Part shown: in pieces, positions 1 to 11,928 of the stretch
How positions within the stretch are numbered: the first letter of the stretch is position 1
Layout: each line of letters starts with the position of its first letter
Origin: Steromphala cineraria
Lineage: Eukaryota; Mollusca; Gastropoda; Trochida; Trochidae
DNA: 64,000 nt
NCBI GenBank assembly: GCA_916613615.1
Contig: OU744725.1
Location: 65,914,575 to 65,978,574 of the forward strand
Direction: 5' to 3'
Notes under the pieces: generated by a model
What the model was told of the DNA's origin: nothing
Database searches by the model: none
The model's input: only the letters and a program-made list of their open reading frames with translations
Program-made: the position numbers and the translations under genes

Positions 1-282
1 ATTGAAAGACAATGTAATTAAACTAAATGGAGCAGTAACAATTCAAATATATAACGTAAAATTCAGCCATGCGATTCCTTTTTCTTACACAAAATGAATT
101 AAAGGTGTTCACACAAAAATGGCCGCCAATGGATTTTATGTGAATCTTTATACTTTGTCCTCTGACTATGGATGATTGGCTTGTCTGACACTGTGAAAAT
201 AATACATTTAGCATTTACCTACAATTATCAGTGGGAATTTTAAAATATAAAATTATCAAAAAACGTGCTACTGCCCCTTTAA
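1..282 (-). repeat. MITE family 1, copy cut by window edge
   Basis: This is the inner part and one end of the window's commonest repeat. It ends in AACGTGCTACTGCCCCTTTAA, the right terminal inverted repeat (TIR) seen in the other copies. The body shares the GGCGGCCATTTTTGTGTGAAC and CATTTTGTGTAAGAAAAAG segments with copies at 12.2, 32.1 and 57.9 kb. It has no coding capacity. Confidence 0.85.
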
Positions 283-2701
283 GAAAACCTTGTCTCTTAT
301 CTATGTCTTTGGTTCCAGACTCCTTAAGTTCCTTTATAAACTATACTTACTTGTATTCCTCCTGAAAACTACTGACAGATTAAAAGTTACTGTACAACTA
401 GTTCTATATAACATCTACACATTGTTCACCCTCCTTCTTCTTGTATCACTGCTAAGGCCCTAGACTGTATTTCAGGCTTCAGTTTATACGAACTGGAAAA
501 TGAGAACGAATGCTGGTCGCGCTCCATGACTGTATGAACCTGATGTACAGTCTAGTTCCCCATCCTGCTAGTCTAGACGTTAGCAGTACCAAGGGTAGAC
601 ACCTCTTGACACTACAAATACCAAACCACAATCCCAATAAACATACAACGTAAAACGTGCCTTTTATCTTTAAAAAATGGACATAGACTAAATCGTAGTC
701 TATACAAATAAACATTAATTAAGGACACTTTGACAAAAAAAAATTTTAATCAAAAATGGTTATTTATTTTAGAAAATGATGATATATGTATTCACTTATG
801 CTTTCTGTCGACGCAATATTCTACTTATTATTCTTTGCAATTTATCTACAACCACTTTTTCTTAACAAGTCTTTTAATTTAACTTTCCTATAACCCAAAA
901 TATATCCAAAAGAAAGTGAATAGGTTTACTGGATGTATATCGTTAGATTAGCCATATTAACGAAATGCTAGTGTGTCAGTGGATGATAGCTAATGAACAC
1001 ATAAAATACAAAATTCTGATAAACGAGAAAGAGTATATTTTGTTAATTTTCATTGCTCTGTAAATAACATAACGGGACTTAAACATAGTGTCCATATTAT
1101 TCATAATTAAAGTGGAATTATTTAAAGAATCAATGATGGGAACAGTATATTTGTGAGTGATGCAAGTCTTAGCGGGGGTGTGAAGAGCATATCCGGAAGG
1201 GTGAGGACAATTTGGTTTCCACATGGGCTCCCCGCAGCTCTCTTTGTTGGTTAATACGAGGAGAGATCAGAATAATAACTCGCTGTTGGCGGTGTATGGA
1301 GTTTATAAGTCAGAGCTGGCCAACAGGATATGGTGTACGATTGGTGAAAAGATCCATTGTGCTTTCATAGAGACCGCACATCGACCACTGTGTTTACCTG
1401 CTTTACTTGAAATCTAACCTCACTTCAGACATTGTAGCTAGTTATCCAAGTTTAATATTGCTACGTTTTGTTTAAATGAGGAATTTGGGACGTGTATTGT
1501 CTGTTCAGATTTCCAAATGTATCTTTTCATCAGTGGGACCATCTTCCTGTCTTAGTAATCATTTCCAATCAGTATGACCGATGTTCAATCCTTGAGTTGT
1601 TGGGATCAGATATGCCTTATACATCGAATGTCATTTGAGCGAGAAGTATGTACCAACTGGTGGTGAAGAGTACCTTTCAAAAGCTAATATACAATATATA
1701 GTTTAAACTTGATAACATCATTATCTTAGAATAAGAAGTGGAAACTTATTCAGAAATTGTTGCTGGGAAGATATGAAGTCGTGAGTATGATCGAAACTTT
1801 GACAAGGACACGCGTCACACGTCAACTGTCATCTTCGAAATTCGTCAAAAGCAGTCAGATTGACATTTACGAGAATAATAGATTATATAACTAGCTAGCA
1901 TTTATGTTAGTTTGACGTGCGATTTCGGTTTTTGATAATATATGACTGCTTTTAGGTTTTTAGTGGAAACAAGAAGGTCTTTTTCATCAAGACCGCGGAC
2001 ATTATGGGATTTTTGTATTCATATAATTAAATATGGCATTTCAGTTAAAATGAAAGCTGAATCACAGGGCCGTTCTGTGATGTGAATGCACAGACCCATT
2101 AAAGCAATTATACACCTTTGATGAAAGATTATAAATATTAATCGTCTTGTAGATTAAAACGTTGTACGATATTTACCGTCTATCTGTATGATACTCTTGA
2201 TATGCTAACATCGTTCAGGATATGAGATTTCTTTTACATAAATTCCATATATGCTCAAATTGAGTGCCAACACATAAAAACTATTTAGCATAAAAGCCAC
2301 AACGGCTTTTTACATCATCATTTTGCTGTTTAAGTATTCCTGTAAAACCTGATCGCCGGGTTTTTATAAATTGGCGGATGTGATTTGACTCTTGACAAAT
2401 TATCGTTTGTATTTCCAGATGATACGAATTGTTCAATCTTTGACCATCAATGTGAGCTCTAAAATCACTTGAAATTTCTGATTCTTCCTGCTTCATCAAA
2501 TTAGCCATTTACGATAATTTAACGGTCGTTATACTCGTATGTCCATCGAGCAATCAAACTGCTCTGAGTCCGTTTGTCAATAGCATGTGTTACATAACGC
2601 AACACGTGACTTTATAGCATTCACGTCGTTTGTCATGTCAGCTGTCATTGTTTCCAAGTATCAATAAGCCCTCATTCCACCTGTCAATAGTCACGTGTTA
2701 T
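283..2701. other. AT-rich stretch, no gene recognised
   Basis: Only short ORFs occur (up to 82 codons). None has a recognisable domain, splice context or repeated family signature. No repeat copy seen elsewhere in the window was recognised here. Confidence 0.6.
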
Positions 2702-3403
2702 AGAAGAAGAAGAAGAAGAAGAAAAAATAGTTTATTTAAGTGTCACACAACATACAACAATGGGTAATAAATGTTTTAAAATACTGTATAAAAAGTGTAT
2801 GTTGTTCGGCCAAACATGGCCTATGAGACACTTTTAATCATTAAAAACGTATACACAATATAAACATAATATCCAAACACATTCACACACATTGTACATA
2901 TAGCATAAATAAATTAAAAAAAAAAAATATATATATAGGTTAACTTAATAAATAAATAAAAAAATATAATATTGTCTATCGAATAAATAAATACAAATTT
3001 AAAAAAACAAAAAACAAAAAATAAACAAAAGAATTAAAAAGAAAAAAAAAGAATAGAATAAATAAATACATGAGTAAAAAAGTTTCAAATCAAATTAATT
3101 GGTGTTATATATAATATATTATATTTATCCAGAATCTAACACCGAACTTGGCTGCGCATAACGGAACCCAATGACAGCGTTGAAGATGGTCTTACGTTGT
3201 TATCAGTTTTCATGTCTTGATATCAGTAATATGGATTGCTCAAATACCACCTAGTTCTAACTGAGGTTGTGACAAATTGTGTCTTTAACATCGTGGTTTC
3301 TCTGCTCTACTTCTTTCGAGTATAAGAAAGCACCGGCAACAAGGTCTTGCATCTTTTTAATTATGAAGTCAGGATTTATTGCCATCATATATGTTTGTCA
3401 TTT

Positions 3404-6400
3404 TCATAGTTCGTCTTCTACTGCGTGGTCATCACACAGTGTACATAGTCTATCTTGGAGGGGGATAACAGGCTTGGTATAACGTCCTTTCTCGATGTTA
3501 AGGGGCAGGCTTCCACTGCGAAAAGATGACATCAGACTTCTTTGATGTCTTGTTATATTTATCTGTGTATAGTGACATGTACTTATTTCTTGTTTGTAAA
3601 GTCTATATGTTCTGAGTTTATTTCCGTTAGGCTTATTATTGTCATTAAATAGGTCATGGTGACATTGTTCACGATCTGTATTGTCCAATATATCTAGGGC
3701 TTTGTGCAACAGTTCGGTTTTTGTGATGTTTGAGCAAAACACGTTGATTTGTTCCTGTCCATGTAAGTTAAACTTTTTAATGATGTGTTGAGCTCTGTAA
3801 TCCCAGGATGATTTTCTTCGGATTGACCATGTGTGCAAAGCAGCACATAATGTGTCCTGTCCTGCTGTCACCATCTTATGAAAATAACGTATGACTTCAA
3901 TCTTTATTTTGGAGTCAGAACTTCTCCATCCCAAATCACCTCTCACAGCTAATGTGGCTGTGTTTTTCCTAACTCCAAGAAAAAATCGTCCTGCTTTATT
4001 CTGAATTTGTCCGATTTCTTTATATTGATTTAATCCCCAAATGCTGGCACTGTAGTTGATTATGGGTTGGACGTAACTATCATATAGCTTGGTGAACACA
4101 TCACGACTGAAACCTCCAAGGGAATTGAACTTTGCCATAATAACACCAAGAGCTCTATTAGCTGACTTACACACTTCTTTCACAGTTTTCCTATAATCAC
4201 AATGCTCGTTGAGCCACAAACCTAAATATTTATATTCAGAACAATATGATATCTCCATATCACCACATGTAAAATTGTGAACAGATCTAGGAGTAGAGAT
4301 TGGTCTGCAGTGCATAATCTTAGATTTTTCTTTATTTACAGTCAGTTTCCACTTTGATGTCCAGGAGTGAAGGCAATCAAGGAGTTGTTGTAGCTTGTTT
4401 TCATCAGGAGCTATAAACACGATATCATTCGCATATAATAATAAAGACACATTAATAAGATCGATATCCACCCCACAATTTAATTTGCATAGTTCGCTGG
4501 TTAGGTCATCTATGAACATAGAAAAGAGAGTAGGAGAAATACAACAACCCTGTTTTACACCAATGTTCACATCGAACCAGTTGGTCTTCTCTGTATTAAC
4601 TTTCACACAACATTTAACATCTTGATAAAGGGACTGTATTGCTGATAAAAATTGTCCTTGTATTTTAAAGCGATTTGTCATCTTTAGCCAAAGTAACTGT
4701 CGTTGAACTGAGTCGAATGCCTTCTTAATGTCGATGAAGCACAAGTAGGTGGAGAGTTTTGATATCTTTCTGTTATAGACAATCTTAGTTAATGAATGTA
4801 GATGGTCCTGACATGACCTGCCTTTCCTGAAGCCATTTTGTAGATCGGTAAGAAGCTGTTCTTGTTCCAGCCAGTTACTTAATCTTGTGTTTAAGACTTT
4901 TGCATATATTTTATAAGGAACTGAGAGAAGGGTTATTCCTCTGTAGTTAGAAGGGATTCGTGGATCTCCTGACTTTGGTATGGGTGTTATTATTCCTTTT
5001 TGCCATATTTTTGGAACAAGGCCTGACCTGAACATGATATTAAACAGTCCGTGTAAGGTATTTATAGCATTACTATTCTTCAACACTTCAGCTTGGAGTT
5101 CATCAATCCCTGGGGCTTTGTTTAATTTCATATCCTGTACAGCTTTGAATACCTCCAGCTTTGAAATAGGTTCATTTAATATTTCACTGTTTAAAGTTTT
5201 ATTGATAGGTTCACAGAAATTGCTGTTTTCACTGGGTTGAACTTGTGTTTGAGTATTGACATTTTGTTGGTTGAATAAATCGCTGAAATCTTGCTTCCAT
5301 CGTTCCATGACAGCGTTGTGATCTGAAGTAACATTGCCATGCTGGTCTATGACTTCATTGGGGATAAGTACCTTTCTTTCATTTTGAATACCTAGCTTTC
5401 CTATGTTTCTCCAAAATATGTTTGGGTTCCCAAGAGAATCACTCAGTCGTTCCTGTTTTTCCTTTTGAAAAGTTCTTTTATGTCTTCTGTGAAGCTTATC
5501 GAAGTATTTTCTGGCTTGACAGAAATCAGATCTTAGAGTTTTGTTTGTTGAACAGTTTTTCTTACTTTTTATCCAAATCCTTTCCTTTTCACAGGTATCA
5601 CTCCATGCATGTTGCAATTCATCACATCAGTATGCTTTTCTTCTACTCTTGTGTGTTTTGTTGTTAGTGTTGTTACTGTATATCTTCTTTTGGTTCAGTT
5701 TTGATTGCATTTCTTCTGTGACTGCTTCAATTAGAGAATTGTAGTTTATATCCAAATCTTCTTGCTGCACAAGTAATTTCTCAGTATGATATATCCATTC
5801 CTGCACTTGTTGTAACTGTTTATTATTCATTAGGAAGTCTTGTGGTATATTCTTTAAGTCATGTCTTAGCTGTTGATTACTTTGAGTTGCTTGACTCTCA
5901 GTGTTGGTGATTGTCGGTATGTCCAAGTTCAGGTCCCAAATCAAGATAGAATGGTCTGGTAAAACCGAGGGTGGGTGAATGTTACCTGTCAAAGAGAGTT
6001 CACTTATTCTGTGCACTTTAAAATCCTTGACATATTGGAGTTGTTCATATGGGGTGATGACATAGTCTACAATTGACTTTCCTTGGCCACTAACATAGGT
6101 ATAATCTTGTTTTCCAATTCTTCCATTCACCATGCATAAACCGCTAGATGATAAACAATCAATAAGGGATTCTCCATTATGATTTAACACAGTGTCCATT
6201 ATTTCTCTGAGCTGAACGTCATCCACACCCTCTATTATTTCTTGTAAGGTTCCACACCGAGCATTAAAATCCCCACACAGGTAAATTATCCCTTTATTTT
6301 GGTAAGTGTAGAATTGGTGTTGTAAATCTTGTAGGAACTGTTCTGTGTCTATTGTTCTAGTTGAACCCATTGGGGGAAGATAGCAGACGCATAGATAGAG

Positions 6401-6738
6401 GTCGGTATCACCTTTCCTGTTTACTTTAAGCCACATTATTCCCTCAGTGTCAAAGTCATTTAATTTAACTGTATATTGTTCAAGCTCCTTTTTCACTAAA
6501 AAGCCTATTCCTCCTGAACCTCGTTTGGCACCTTTGTGTAATTGTTTTCTGTTTTGACCATACCAACAGTAATCACTAATATAATGCAGACTTTCTCATC
6601 TCGCTGGAGAAACGTTTCACATATTCCCAGGATGTCAGGATTTAAAAAGTTAATTACATCACATTTAAAATTAAAACTGTCAATGTTCTTGTCATTTTGT
6701 TTGAAGCCTCTGGTATTCCAAACACCAAGCCGTAGCCC
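3404..6738 (-). pseudogene. LINE 1 ORF2: endonuclease plus reverse transcriptase, disrupted
   Basis: The N-terminal part (about 6,738-6,580) reads RLGVWNTRGF, the start of an APE endonuclease. A frameshift near 6,575 moves to the frame that carries RGSGGIGFLV, CGDFNAR, DYTYVSG, IVDYVI and PDHSIL, the endonuclease core. A single in-frame TGA at 5,627-5,629 separates this from the RT, which shows NYRGITLLSV, QNGFRKGRSC, FIDIKKAFDSV, GVKQGCCISPTLF and LLYANDIVF. The catalytic YADD box reads YAND (AAT for GAT). The C-terminal CTLCDDHAVEDEL begins a zinc-knuckle-like motif that is cut by another frameshift just past 3,404. Role when intact: nicking of target DNA and target-primed reverse transcription. 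At least four independent lesions show a dead copy. Confidence 0.9.
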
Positions 6739-7704
6739 CTAGTACCTTTTAACAGTTGTGTTTGATGTGTGTGATATTTTTCCATTCTTGTTTAGTCTGA
6801 GGTTCCTATCTTTGTCCAGAGTTTTCAACAATAGCCTCATGTTGTTCTCAGATTTCAGTTCCTCCCTTGTTTTGAATGTGTCAATGTACACCTTTTCTGT
6901 TTCCTTTTTAGTTTTGAGTTTTTGTTTTGACTTCAGCACCTGGATAAGTTGTGAGTTGTTCTCAACTTGACATACAATGTGTCCTGGAATATCTTCTCTG
7001 TGACTTGGGAGTCGGTCACATTTCACAATTTTGACCTCATGTAAGTTTAATGTTCTATGTACGAGGTTGTTTACACTTTGTATCATTTCTTCTTTAGTTT
7101 CATTTCTTTGTTTTCCCTTCAGACCTTTGATCACTACTTTGTGTTTTTCTGGTGTGGTTTTAGTGTTTTCAGTTATTTTCACCACTTCTGCATATGATTT
7201 TTCCAAATGAGTGACTTTCTGTTGAATTTTATCAAAGTCTCTTTGAAAGTCTTGCTTGACTTTGCCTACATCATGTTCTATTGTGGTTGCAATTAGAGCA
7301 GTGAGTTTTGATTCTAAGTTATTTTCCAAATCATCCATCCGTTCCCTTAATGTCGAGACGGCAGAGCCTATTTCTTTTGATAGTTCAGTGACTGCTTTCA
7401 ATATAGCATTGTCTGTGTGTGTCTGTGCGATAGGCCTACTGTCACTTTTTGTTTCGATATTTATCGGCGCTTCAGTCACTTTCTCACTGTGTACATCTAC
7501 CGATACCACACGAGTTGAGCTTGAATTGTTTGCTTTCTTATTTACAGTCAATATTGTGCTAGCAGTTGAGTTACCTTCGTCTGAGTCTGTTGTAAGACAC
7601 CTTTTCCGACCTGTAGTTTCACTATTGTCTATCTGCCCTTGCTCGACTCGTACCGGGCCTTGCGACGCCATTACACTATCGACGAATTCAGTTGCCGACA
7701 TCAT
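6739..7704 (-). CDS. LINE 1 ORF1 protein (coiled coil plus RRM-like), intact
   Basis: Full ORF of 321 codons. The N-terminal 100 residues are rich in S/T/N/D and look disordered. A heptad-like stretch (about residues 105-170, with LSKEIGSAVSTLRERMDDLE) is a likely trimerising coiled coil. Residues about 185-300 start with HKVVIKGLKG and contain VKIVKCDRLPS and VYIDTFKTREELK, resembling the RRM-like and C-terminal parts of L1-type ORF1 proteins. Such proteins bind element RNA as a nucleic-acid chaperone in the cytoplasmic RNP. It ends in TAG, and the endonuclease reading continues in the same frame directly after that stop. It is unexpectedly intact beside a heavily broken ORF2. Confidence 0.75.
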   Translation of the reverse strand: MMSATEFVDSVMASQGPVRVEQGQIDNSETTGRKRCLTTDSDEGNSTASTILTVNKKANNSSSTRVVSVDVHSEKVTEAPINIETKSDSRPIAQTHTDNAILKAVTELSKEIGSAVSTLRERMDDLENNLESKLTALIATTIEHDVGKVKQDFQRDFDKIQQKVTHLEKSYAEVVKITENTKTTPEKHKVVIKGLKGKQRNETKEEMIQSVNNLVHRTLNLHEVKIVKCDRLPSHREDIPGHIVCQVENNSQLIQVLKSKQKLKTKKETEKVYIDTFKTREELKSENNMRLLLKTLDKDRNLRLNKNGKISHTSNTTVKRY

Positions 7705-8234
7705 TTTACCTTTGTGTGGGCTACTTTTGTCTTATTGGAGTCCGAATACGACAGATATAGTGTCTATGTTAGTGGTATATAATGTCTATTGTGGGTAGGT
7801 TGCGAGTTAGTACACTTTACCACTCATAAATTGAAAATTTCTTCGGAGCTCAGGTTGATGTGCTTCTTCAGTCAAGGGACGAGGATAAGAGTAGAAGCGA
7901 GCCTCGACAAGATGCCAGTGATCACAGATAAGCATACAATATACAGATAATCAATTACATGACTTGCACTATCAAGTAGATATCTGGGTATATCGCGAGG
8001 GTGAATGAAGATGTTCAACGTGCTGACCCATATGCCCAAACAATATATGAAATTTCATTTGTGTTTTAAACATCGCAATGTATAATTTTCCTCATGACCA
8101 AACATTCACTTGACGTCATAAACAAGTAGCTTTAGGATAGCAAACGTTTGATTCATGACGTCAAAACGGCGAAAACCAATACCAAAATGTCACTGTCAAG
8201 AAGTAAATTTTAATCTCTAAAATGAAATTACATC

Positions 8235-8598
8235 TTAAAGGGGCAGTAGCACGTTTTTAGGGGGAATATAGGGTGATGAAAGGAAAATGAAAATTAATGG
8301 TTTCAATTGAAAGACAATGTATTTAAACTAAATGGAACAGTAATAATTCCAGTATATAACGGTAAGTTTAGCCATGCGATTCATTTTTCTTACAAAAATG
8401 AATTAAAGGTGTTCACAAAAAAATGGCCGCCAATGGATTTGATGTGAATCTTCATTCTTTGTCCTCTGACAATGGATGATTGGCTTGTGGATTGAGATCT
8501 TTGACAATTTCAAAATAATACATTTAGCATTCAATTACAATTATCATTGAGAAATTCAAATTATAAAATTATCAAAAAACGTGCTACTGCCCCTTTAA
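8235..8598 (-). repeat. MITE family 1, full copy
   Basis: TIRs TTAAAGGGGCAGTAGCACGT and its complement bound about 364 bp. The body is inverted relative to the copy at 12.2 kb (TAGGGGGAATATAGGGTGATG at the left). The outermost TTAA could be target duplication. No ORF. Confidence 0.9.
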
Positions 8599-8639
8599 AT
8601 GCGGCTATTCACTATTAAACTTGATAGGAGCCTCGGTCT

Positions 8640-8710
8640 AAGTAAACCTAGCCTCAATATTACCCGTTTCAATCGGTGTGAAACGGGTAATATTGAGGCT
8701 AGGTTTACTT
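8640..8710. repeat. Perfect foldback hairpin, 32-bp arms, 7-bp loop
   Basis: Arm 1 (8,640-8,671) begins AAGTAAACCTAGCCTCAATA; arm 2 (8,679-8,710) is its exact complement. The same arm sequence forms the ends of the larger element at 31,389-31,652, so this looks like a minimal or internally deleted copy of that family. Confidence 0.9.
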
Positions 8711-11289
8711 AGAGTGATTGAAGCTTGTTTTATCCTGCAACGGCGGTGTTTTAGACTTGCTACAATAACATAGACTGGCATGGAGCTATAAAGAACTTTT
8801 GATTCCGGGTCTGTTGCCCAGACTACTGCTCAAGATGCCTTATGTAGTGTATGTGCACGATGTATTCATTCTTAAAGATACTTAATCAGAACGTAAATAC
8901 TTGGGAGAAGGTTACCTAAGTTGGATAACTTGTTCCTAATCCCTTTCTTTATTGAATAAAATATGTTTAAATCAAAATCAGAACGTAAACAACCAAGCAC
9001 TAACCTTTTAAAATCATGAAAACGTTTGCACCGAAACCTAGAGAATATTTTAGGAGTGCTTCATTTGTTCCACTGACCCTCGGCGAAATAACCTTCTACA
9101 GTCTTCTATAGTCATGTCAAACATTTCTAAAGTATGGTAATGACATCCCACACATAGACCCTTTTACGCCACGTATTATGTTTCAATTTATCAGATTTCA
9201 GTTGTGCCGATTAGTTCTGAATGTCAAATTTGATTAACAATGATTGGCTGAAAGATTGCTTTAATTTTAAGTGAACAATTAAATATAATTTAACACAAAC
9301 AACTGACATTACAAGATTTCATACTCACATTTTCACATGTGTGAGAAATGTTTTTATTATTATTAATTAGTTGATTTGTTTTTTTATTTCTTAAAATATT
9401 CTGCTTCTTAAAAGTAATAGGTCTTATTTTTGTGTGTTATACTACATATTCGCCCCGACACAATTGAGAGACCCTTGTTACCCCGCTGTAAATAGAGGAT
9501 ATTATATGAGTGTTCATGACATACTATGTTAACGACATTAGTGCCTAAATATCAGTATATCCCTCGCTCTCGCATGAATATAATATTCTGTTTATTACCG
9601 TAGTCCCAAAATTAAAGAAAATACTCAAAACCAGCATAGGCGTACAAGCCGCCGCCGGCCCGTATAATTATGACGTCATAGGTTAACAGCATTACTGTTT
9701 TCTTAGTTGGTTACTGGACAAGTTGCTTCTTCAGAATATTCATGACGTCTTTGAATTGGATTAAGTGGAATGCATGGTAAAAATACATTCTGAAAACAAT
9801 GGTTTGATGACAAACTGTATTTATGAGAAAAAAATGTCATAGTATATCCTCTTTAAATAAAATGAGATACAAAAGAAAGAATACACCTCGGTTGGTTTTA
9901 TCTTATACATGATTTTCAATAACGTAAAAACTGACAAATTCAGGAGATCAGTTGCAAGAAAACACTTCCATGTTTTTTTGTTTTGTTTTTTTCCAAGCTT
10001 TTTTTTGACTTAAATATTACATATTTTCTATTTAAAACAAACATGTTTATAGGTATTTAAGATGTATCCTATGTTAGAATCAATAAATGAGCGTCATTCT
10101 TCACACATTTACATAATTTCAAACATGGTTGGGGTCATATTGATGTAAGTTTTGATTTTCACCCCTGACTACATTCAACAAAGATATTTTTCTAAACCAT
10201 CAACCAGTCATCACAAAATTCGTTAAAAATGCTGCAATTATGGGATATGCTTGTCATGTGATATTCAAATTCATTACATGTCTATTACTTATTTAAAAAA
10301 TAAATCATTGAAGTAAGCAGGTGGACTTCATTTTGAAATTTCAATTAATATGATATCAAAGAATCCTCATCTACATGAGGGGGTTCTATATGGTACGAGC
10401 AAGGATTATTACTCAACCGTGGTGAGATCACTCATTTGATAACAATGAGTTGGTAACACACATGTGTGTTACCACCTCGTGCAAGGCAACGGAACTACTT
10501 TCGAACGTCACATGACATTGTACAATCACGTGACTTCTAAGTGGCGACTGACAGATTTTACATTCTCAACAAAATGTTAATTTATGTGAAAGAATATTAT
10601 CTAAGCGTTCTTTTTAAAATTTCAAATGCATTATCATTTTGCTAACCATCACAAATCCATCCTTCGCTTTATCACTTGTCCACCTTCTGTGGTGTTGGTG
10701 CCTCTGCCTACCGTAACATAAACATGGCGCTTCGACTGTTTACAAATGTACTTGCTTCATTGCCACCCAAAACGTCGCTTTCCCCTCCACAAGCACGAAA
10801 TCCGAACATGTTATCGTGTAACTTCCCTTTCCCCAACTTCTATCTCCCGGTTCCTATCAACAATTCAGTAACTCATGTCAATGCAATCAATCCTCTGCCG
10901 TTGACACTGTTCGCCAAGTTTGCAAAACAAAAGAACGTGACCTAGAAACAGGACAAATTCCAATGACGTCACTTGGCGATCTGATGACGTCACGTTGCGA
11001 GAGCATGATGTGTTGACAGTTTTCGTTGCTTCTTAGTGTTTAGTTTATCAATGCATCTTTTGATAATGAAATGTTTTTCACCAATATAATTTGTATCATG
11101 TTTATAGGCGTATTACATGTGTAAACATAAAAAAAATGGCGAACTATTTTATTTGGATTCATGGAAATTCAAACGCTGTTTTCGCGATTGTTCCAAGTCA
11201 GTTGATTCTTGTTTTGACAATTTATTTACATAATATTGATATCGAGGGTTGAATAATAAATAAAATACTAAACTCATGGTAATGTGATA
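8711..11289. other. Non-coding stretch with repeat debris
   Basis: No convincing gene. At 8,905-8,975 lies a dispersed repeat (AGTTGGATAACTTG, AATAAAATATGTTTAAATC) also found at 47,226-47,300. At about 9,500-9,610 is a one-armed relative of the foldback at 13.03 kb (CATGACATACTATGTTAACG). At 10,452-10,473 is a perfect palindrome, GGTAACACACA and its complement. An 89-codon ORF at 10,676-10,945 contains ATGGCGCTTCG but shows no domain. Confidence 0.6.
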
Positions 11290-11380
11290 ACATTTTTAAA
11301 CAACTCGTTAATAGAATGTGGTATCAGACTCACTTTCGTTCGTCTGATACCAATTTTATACACTCGTTGCTTAAAAATGT
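11290..11380. repeat. Foldback hairpin, about 40-bp arms
   Basis: Arms 11,290-11,329 and 11,342-11,380 pair imperfectly (ACATTTTTAAACAACTCGT against ACTCGTTGCTTAAAAATGT; GGTATCAGAC against GTCTGATACC). The loop is about 12 bp. It lies 550 bp upstream of the ATG of gene A. Confidence 0.8.
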
Positions 11381-11496
11381 TCTCTATATATCACTTATGA
11401 AGAAATTTCAAAACGTTAAAAATCCACCATTTAAGTCAACTTTATATTCTATCATATAAGTAATCCATAGTTCCTTAATTGAGAAAACTGGATTAG

Positions 11497-11645
11497 CTGT
11501 AGTTTATGCATGTGTCTGGATGCAAAGCACATAGCAAAGCGTGTTTACATTGGCTCTACATGCAAGGTCAAAAGCACTCCAGGTCACTGTAGGGACCGCA
11601 ACACCAATCATTCTCATAACCGTTGCCATTTATAAATTAATGTTT
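11497..11645 (+). repeat. Dispersed repeat, about 140 bp, copy 1
   Basis: It shares long near-identical stretches with 22,795-22,932, for example GCAAAGCACATAGCAAAGCG and CAACACCAATCATTCTCA. No coding capacity. In this copy it abuts the gene A promoter; the other copy abuts the left TIR of the Harbinger element. Confidence 0.8.
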
Positions 11646-11669
11646 ATTTCCTAAACAGGCTGTAATAGC

Positions 11670-11712
11670 CGGTAATTGGTCACTGGCCGGATGCTAGTAC
11701 TAGTATATAAAA
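11670..11712 (+). promoter_or_regulatory. Core promoter of gene A: inverted CCAAT and TATA box
   Basis: GGTAATTGGTCACTGGCCGG (inverted CCAAT, ATTGG) is followed by TATATAAAA at 11,704-11,712, 217 bp before the ATG at 11,929. The CCAAT module recurs before paralogues C (19,971-19,997) and D (45,094-45,121), which supports a conserved promoter element. Transcription start is inferred near 11,735-11,745. Confidence 0.6.
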
Positions 11713-11928
11713 CCTGGAAACAGATGGGTTTTCATTCATCTCCACTTGTCGGAGTGGAGAAACTTCCAAAGTATTGCAGTCATTCTTTCCTGTATCACCC
11801 ACCAGTTGTAAAGTTGACAGGTTCCCACCAGGTCGCGCTGTTTTTTTTCATATCACTCTGAAGGCCAGCTGCATCACATGCGTCACAGCTGTACAGCTTC
11901 ACCGGACCAGATTCTGTCCTGACTCACA

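Larger units (their letters stand above)
2702..7850 (-). mobile_element. Non-LTR retrotransposon (LINE 1), nearly full length, inactive
   Basis: Read on the minus strand, the order is: 5' leader (about 7,850-7,705), ORF1 (7,704-6,739), ORF2 with endonuclease and reverse transcriptase (6,738-3,404, broken), an AT-rich 3' UTR, AATAAA, and a (TTC)n tail at 2,703-2,722. The short tandem 3' tail instead of poly(A) is usual for CR1/L2-type elements. No RNase H domain was seen. The exact 5' end and target site duplication could not be fixed. Clade assignment is open; an APE-type LINE with a coiled-coil/RRM ORF1 is the safest description. Confidence 0.85.

Noticed and set aside
10676..10945. 89-codon plus ORF with ATGGCGCTTCG start context
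   Set aside because: No domain, no splice partners, low-complexity proline/asparagine content.
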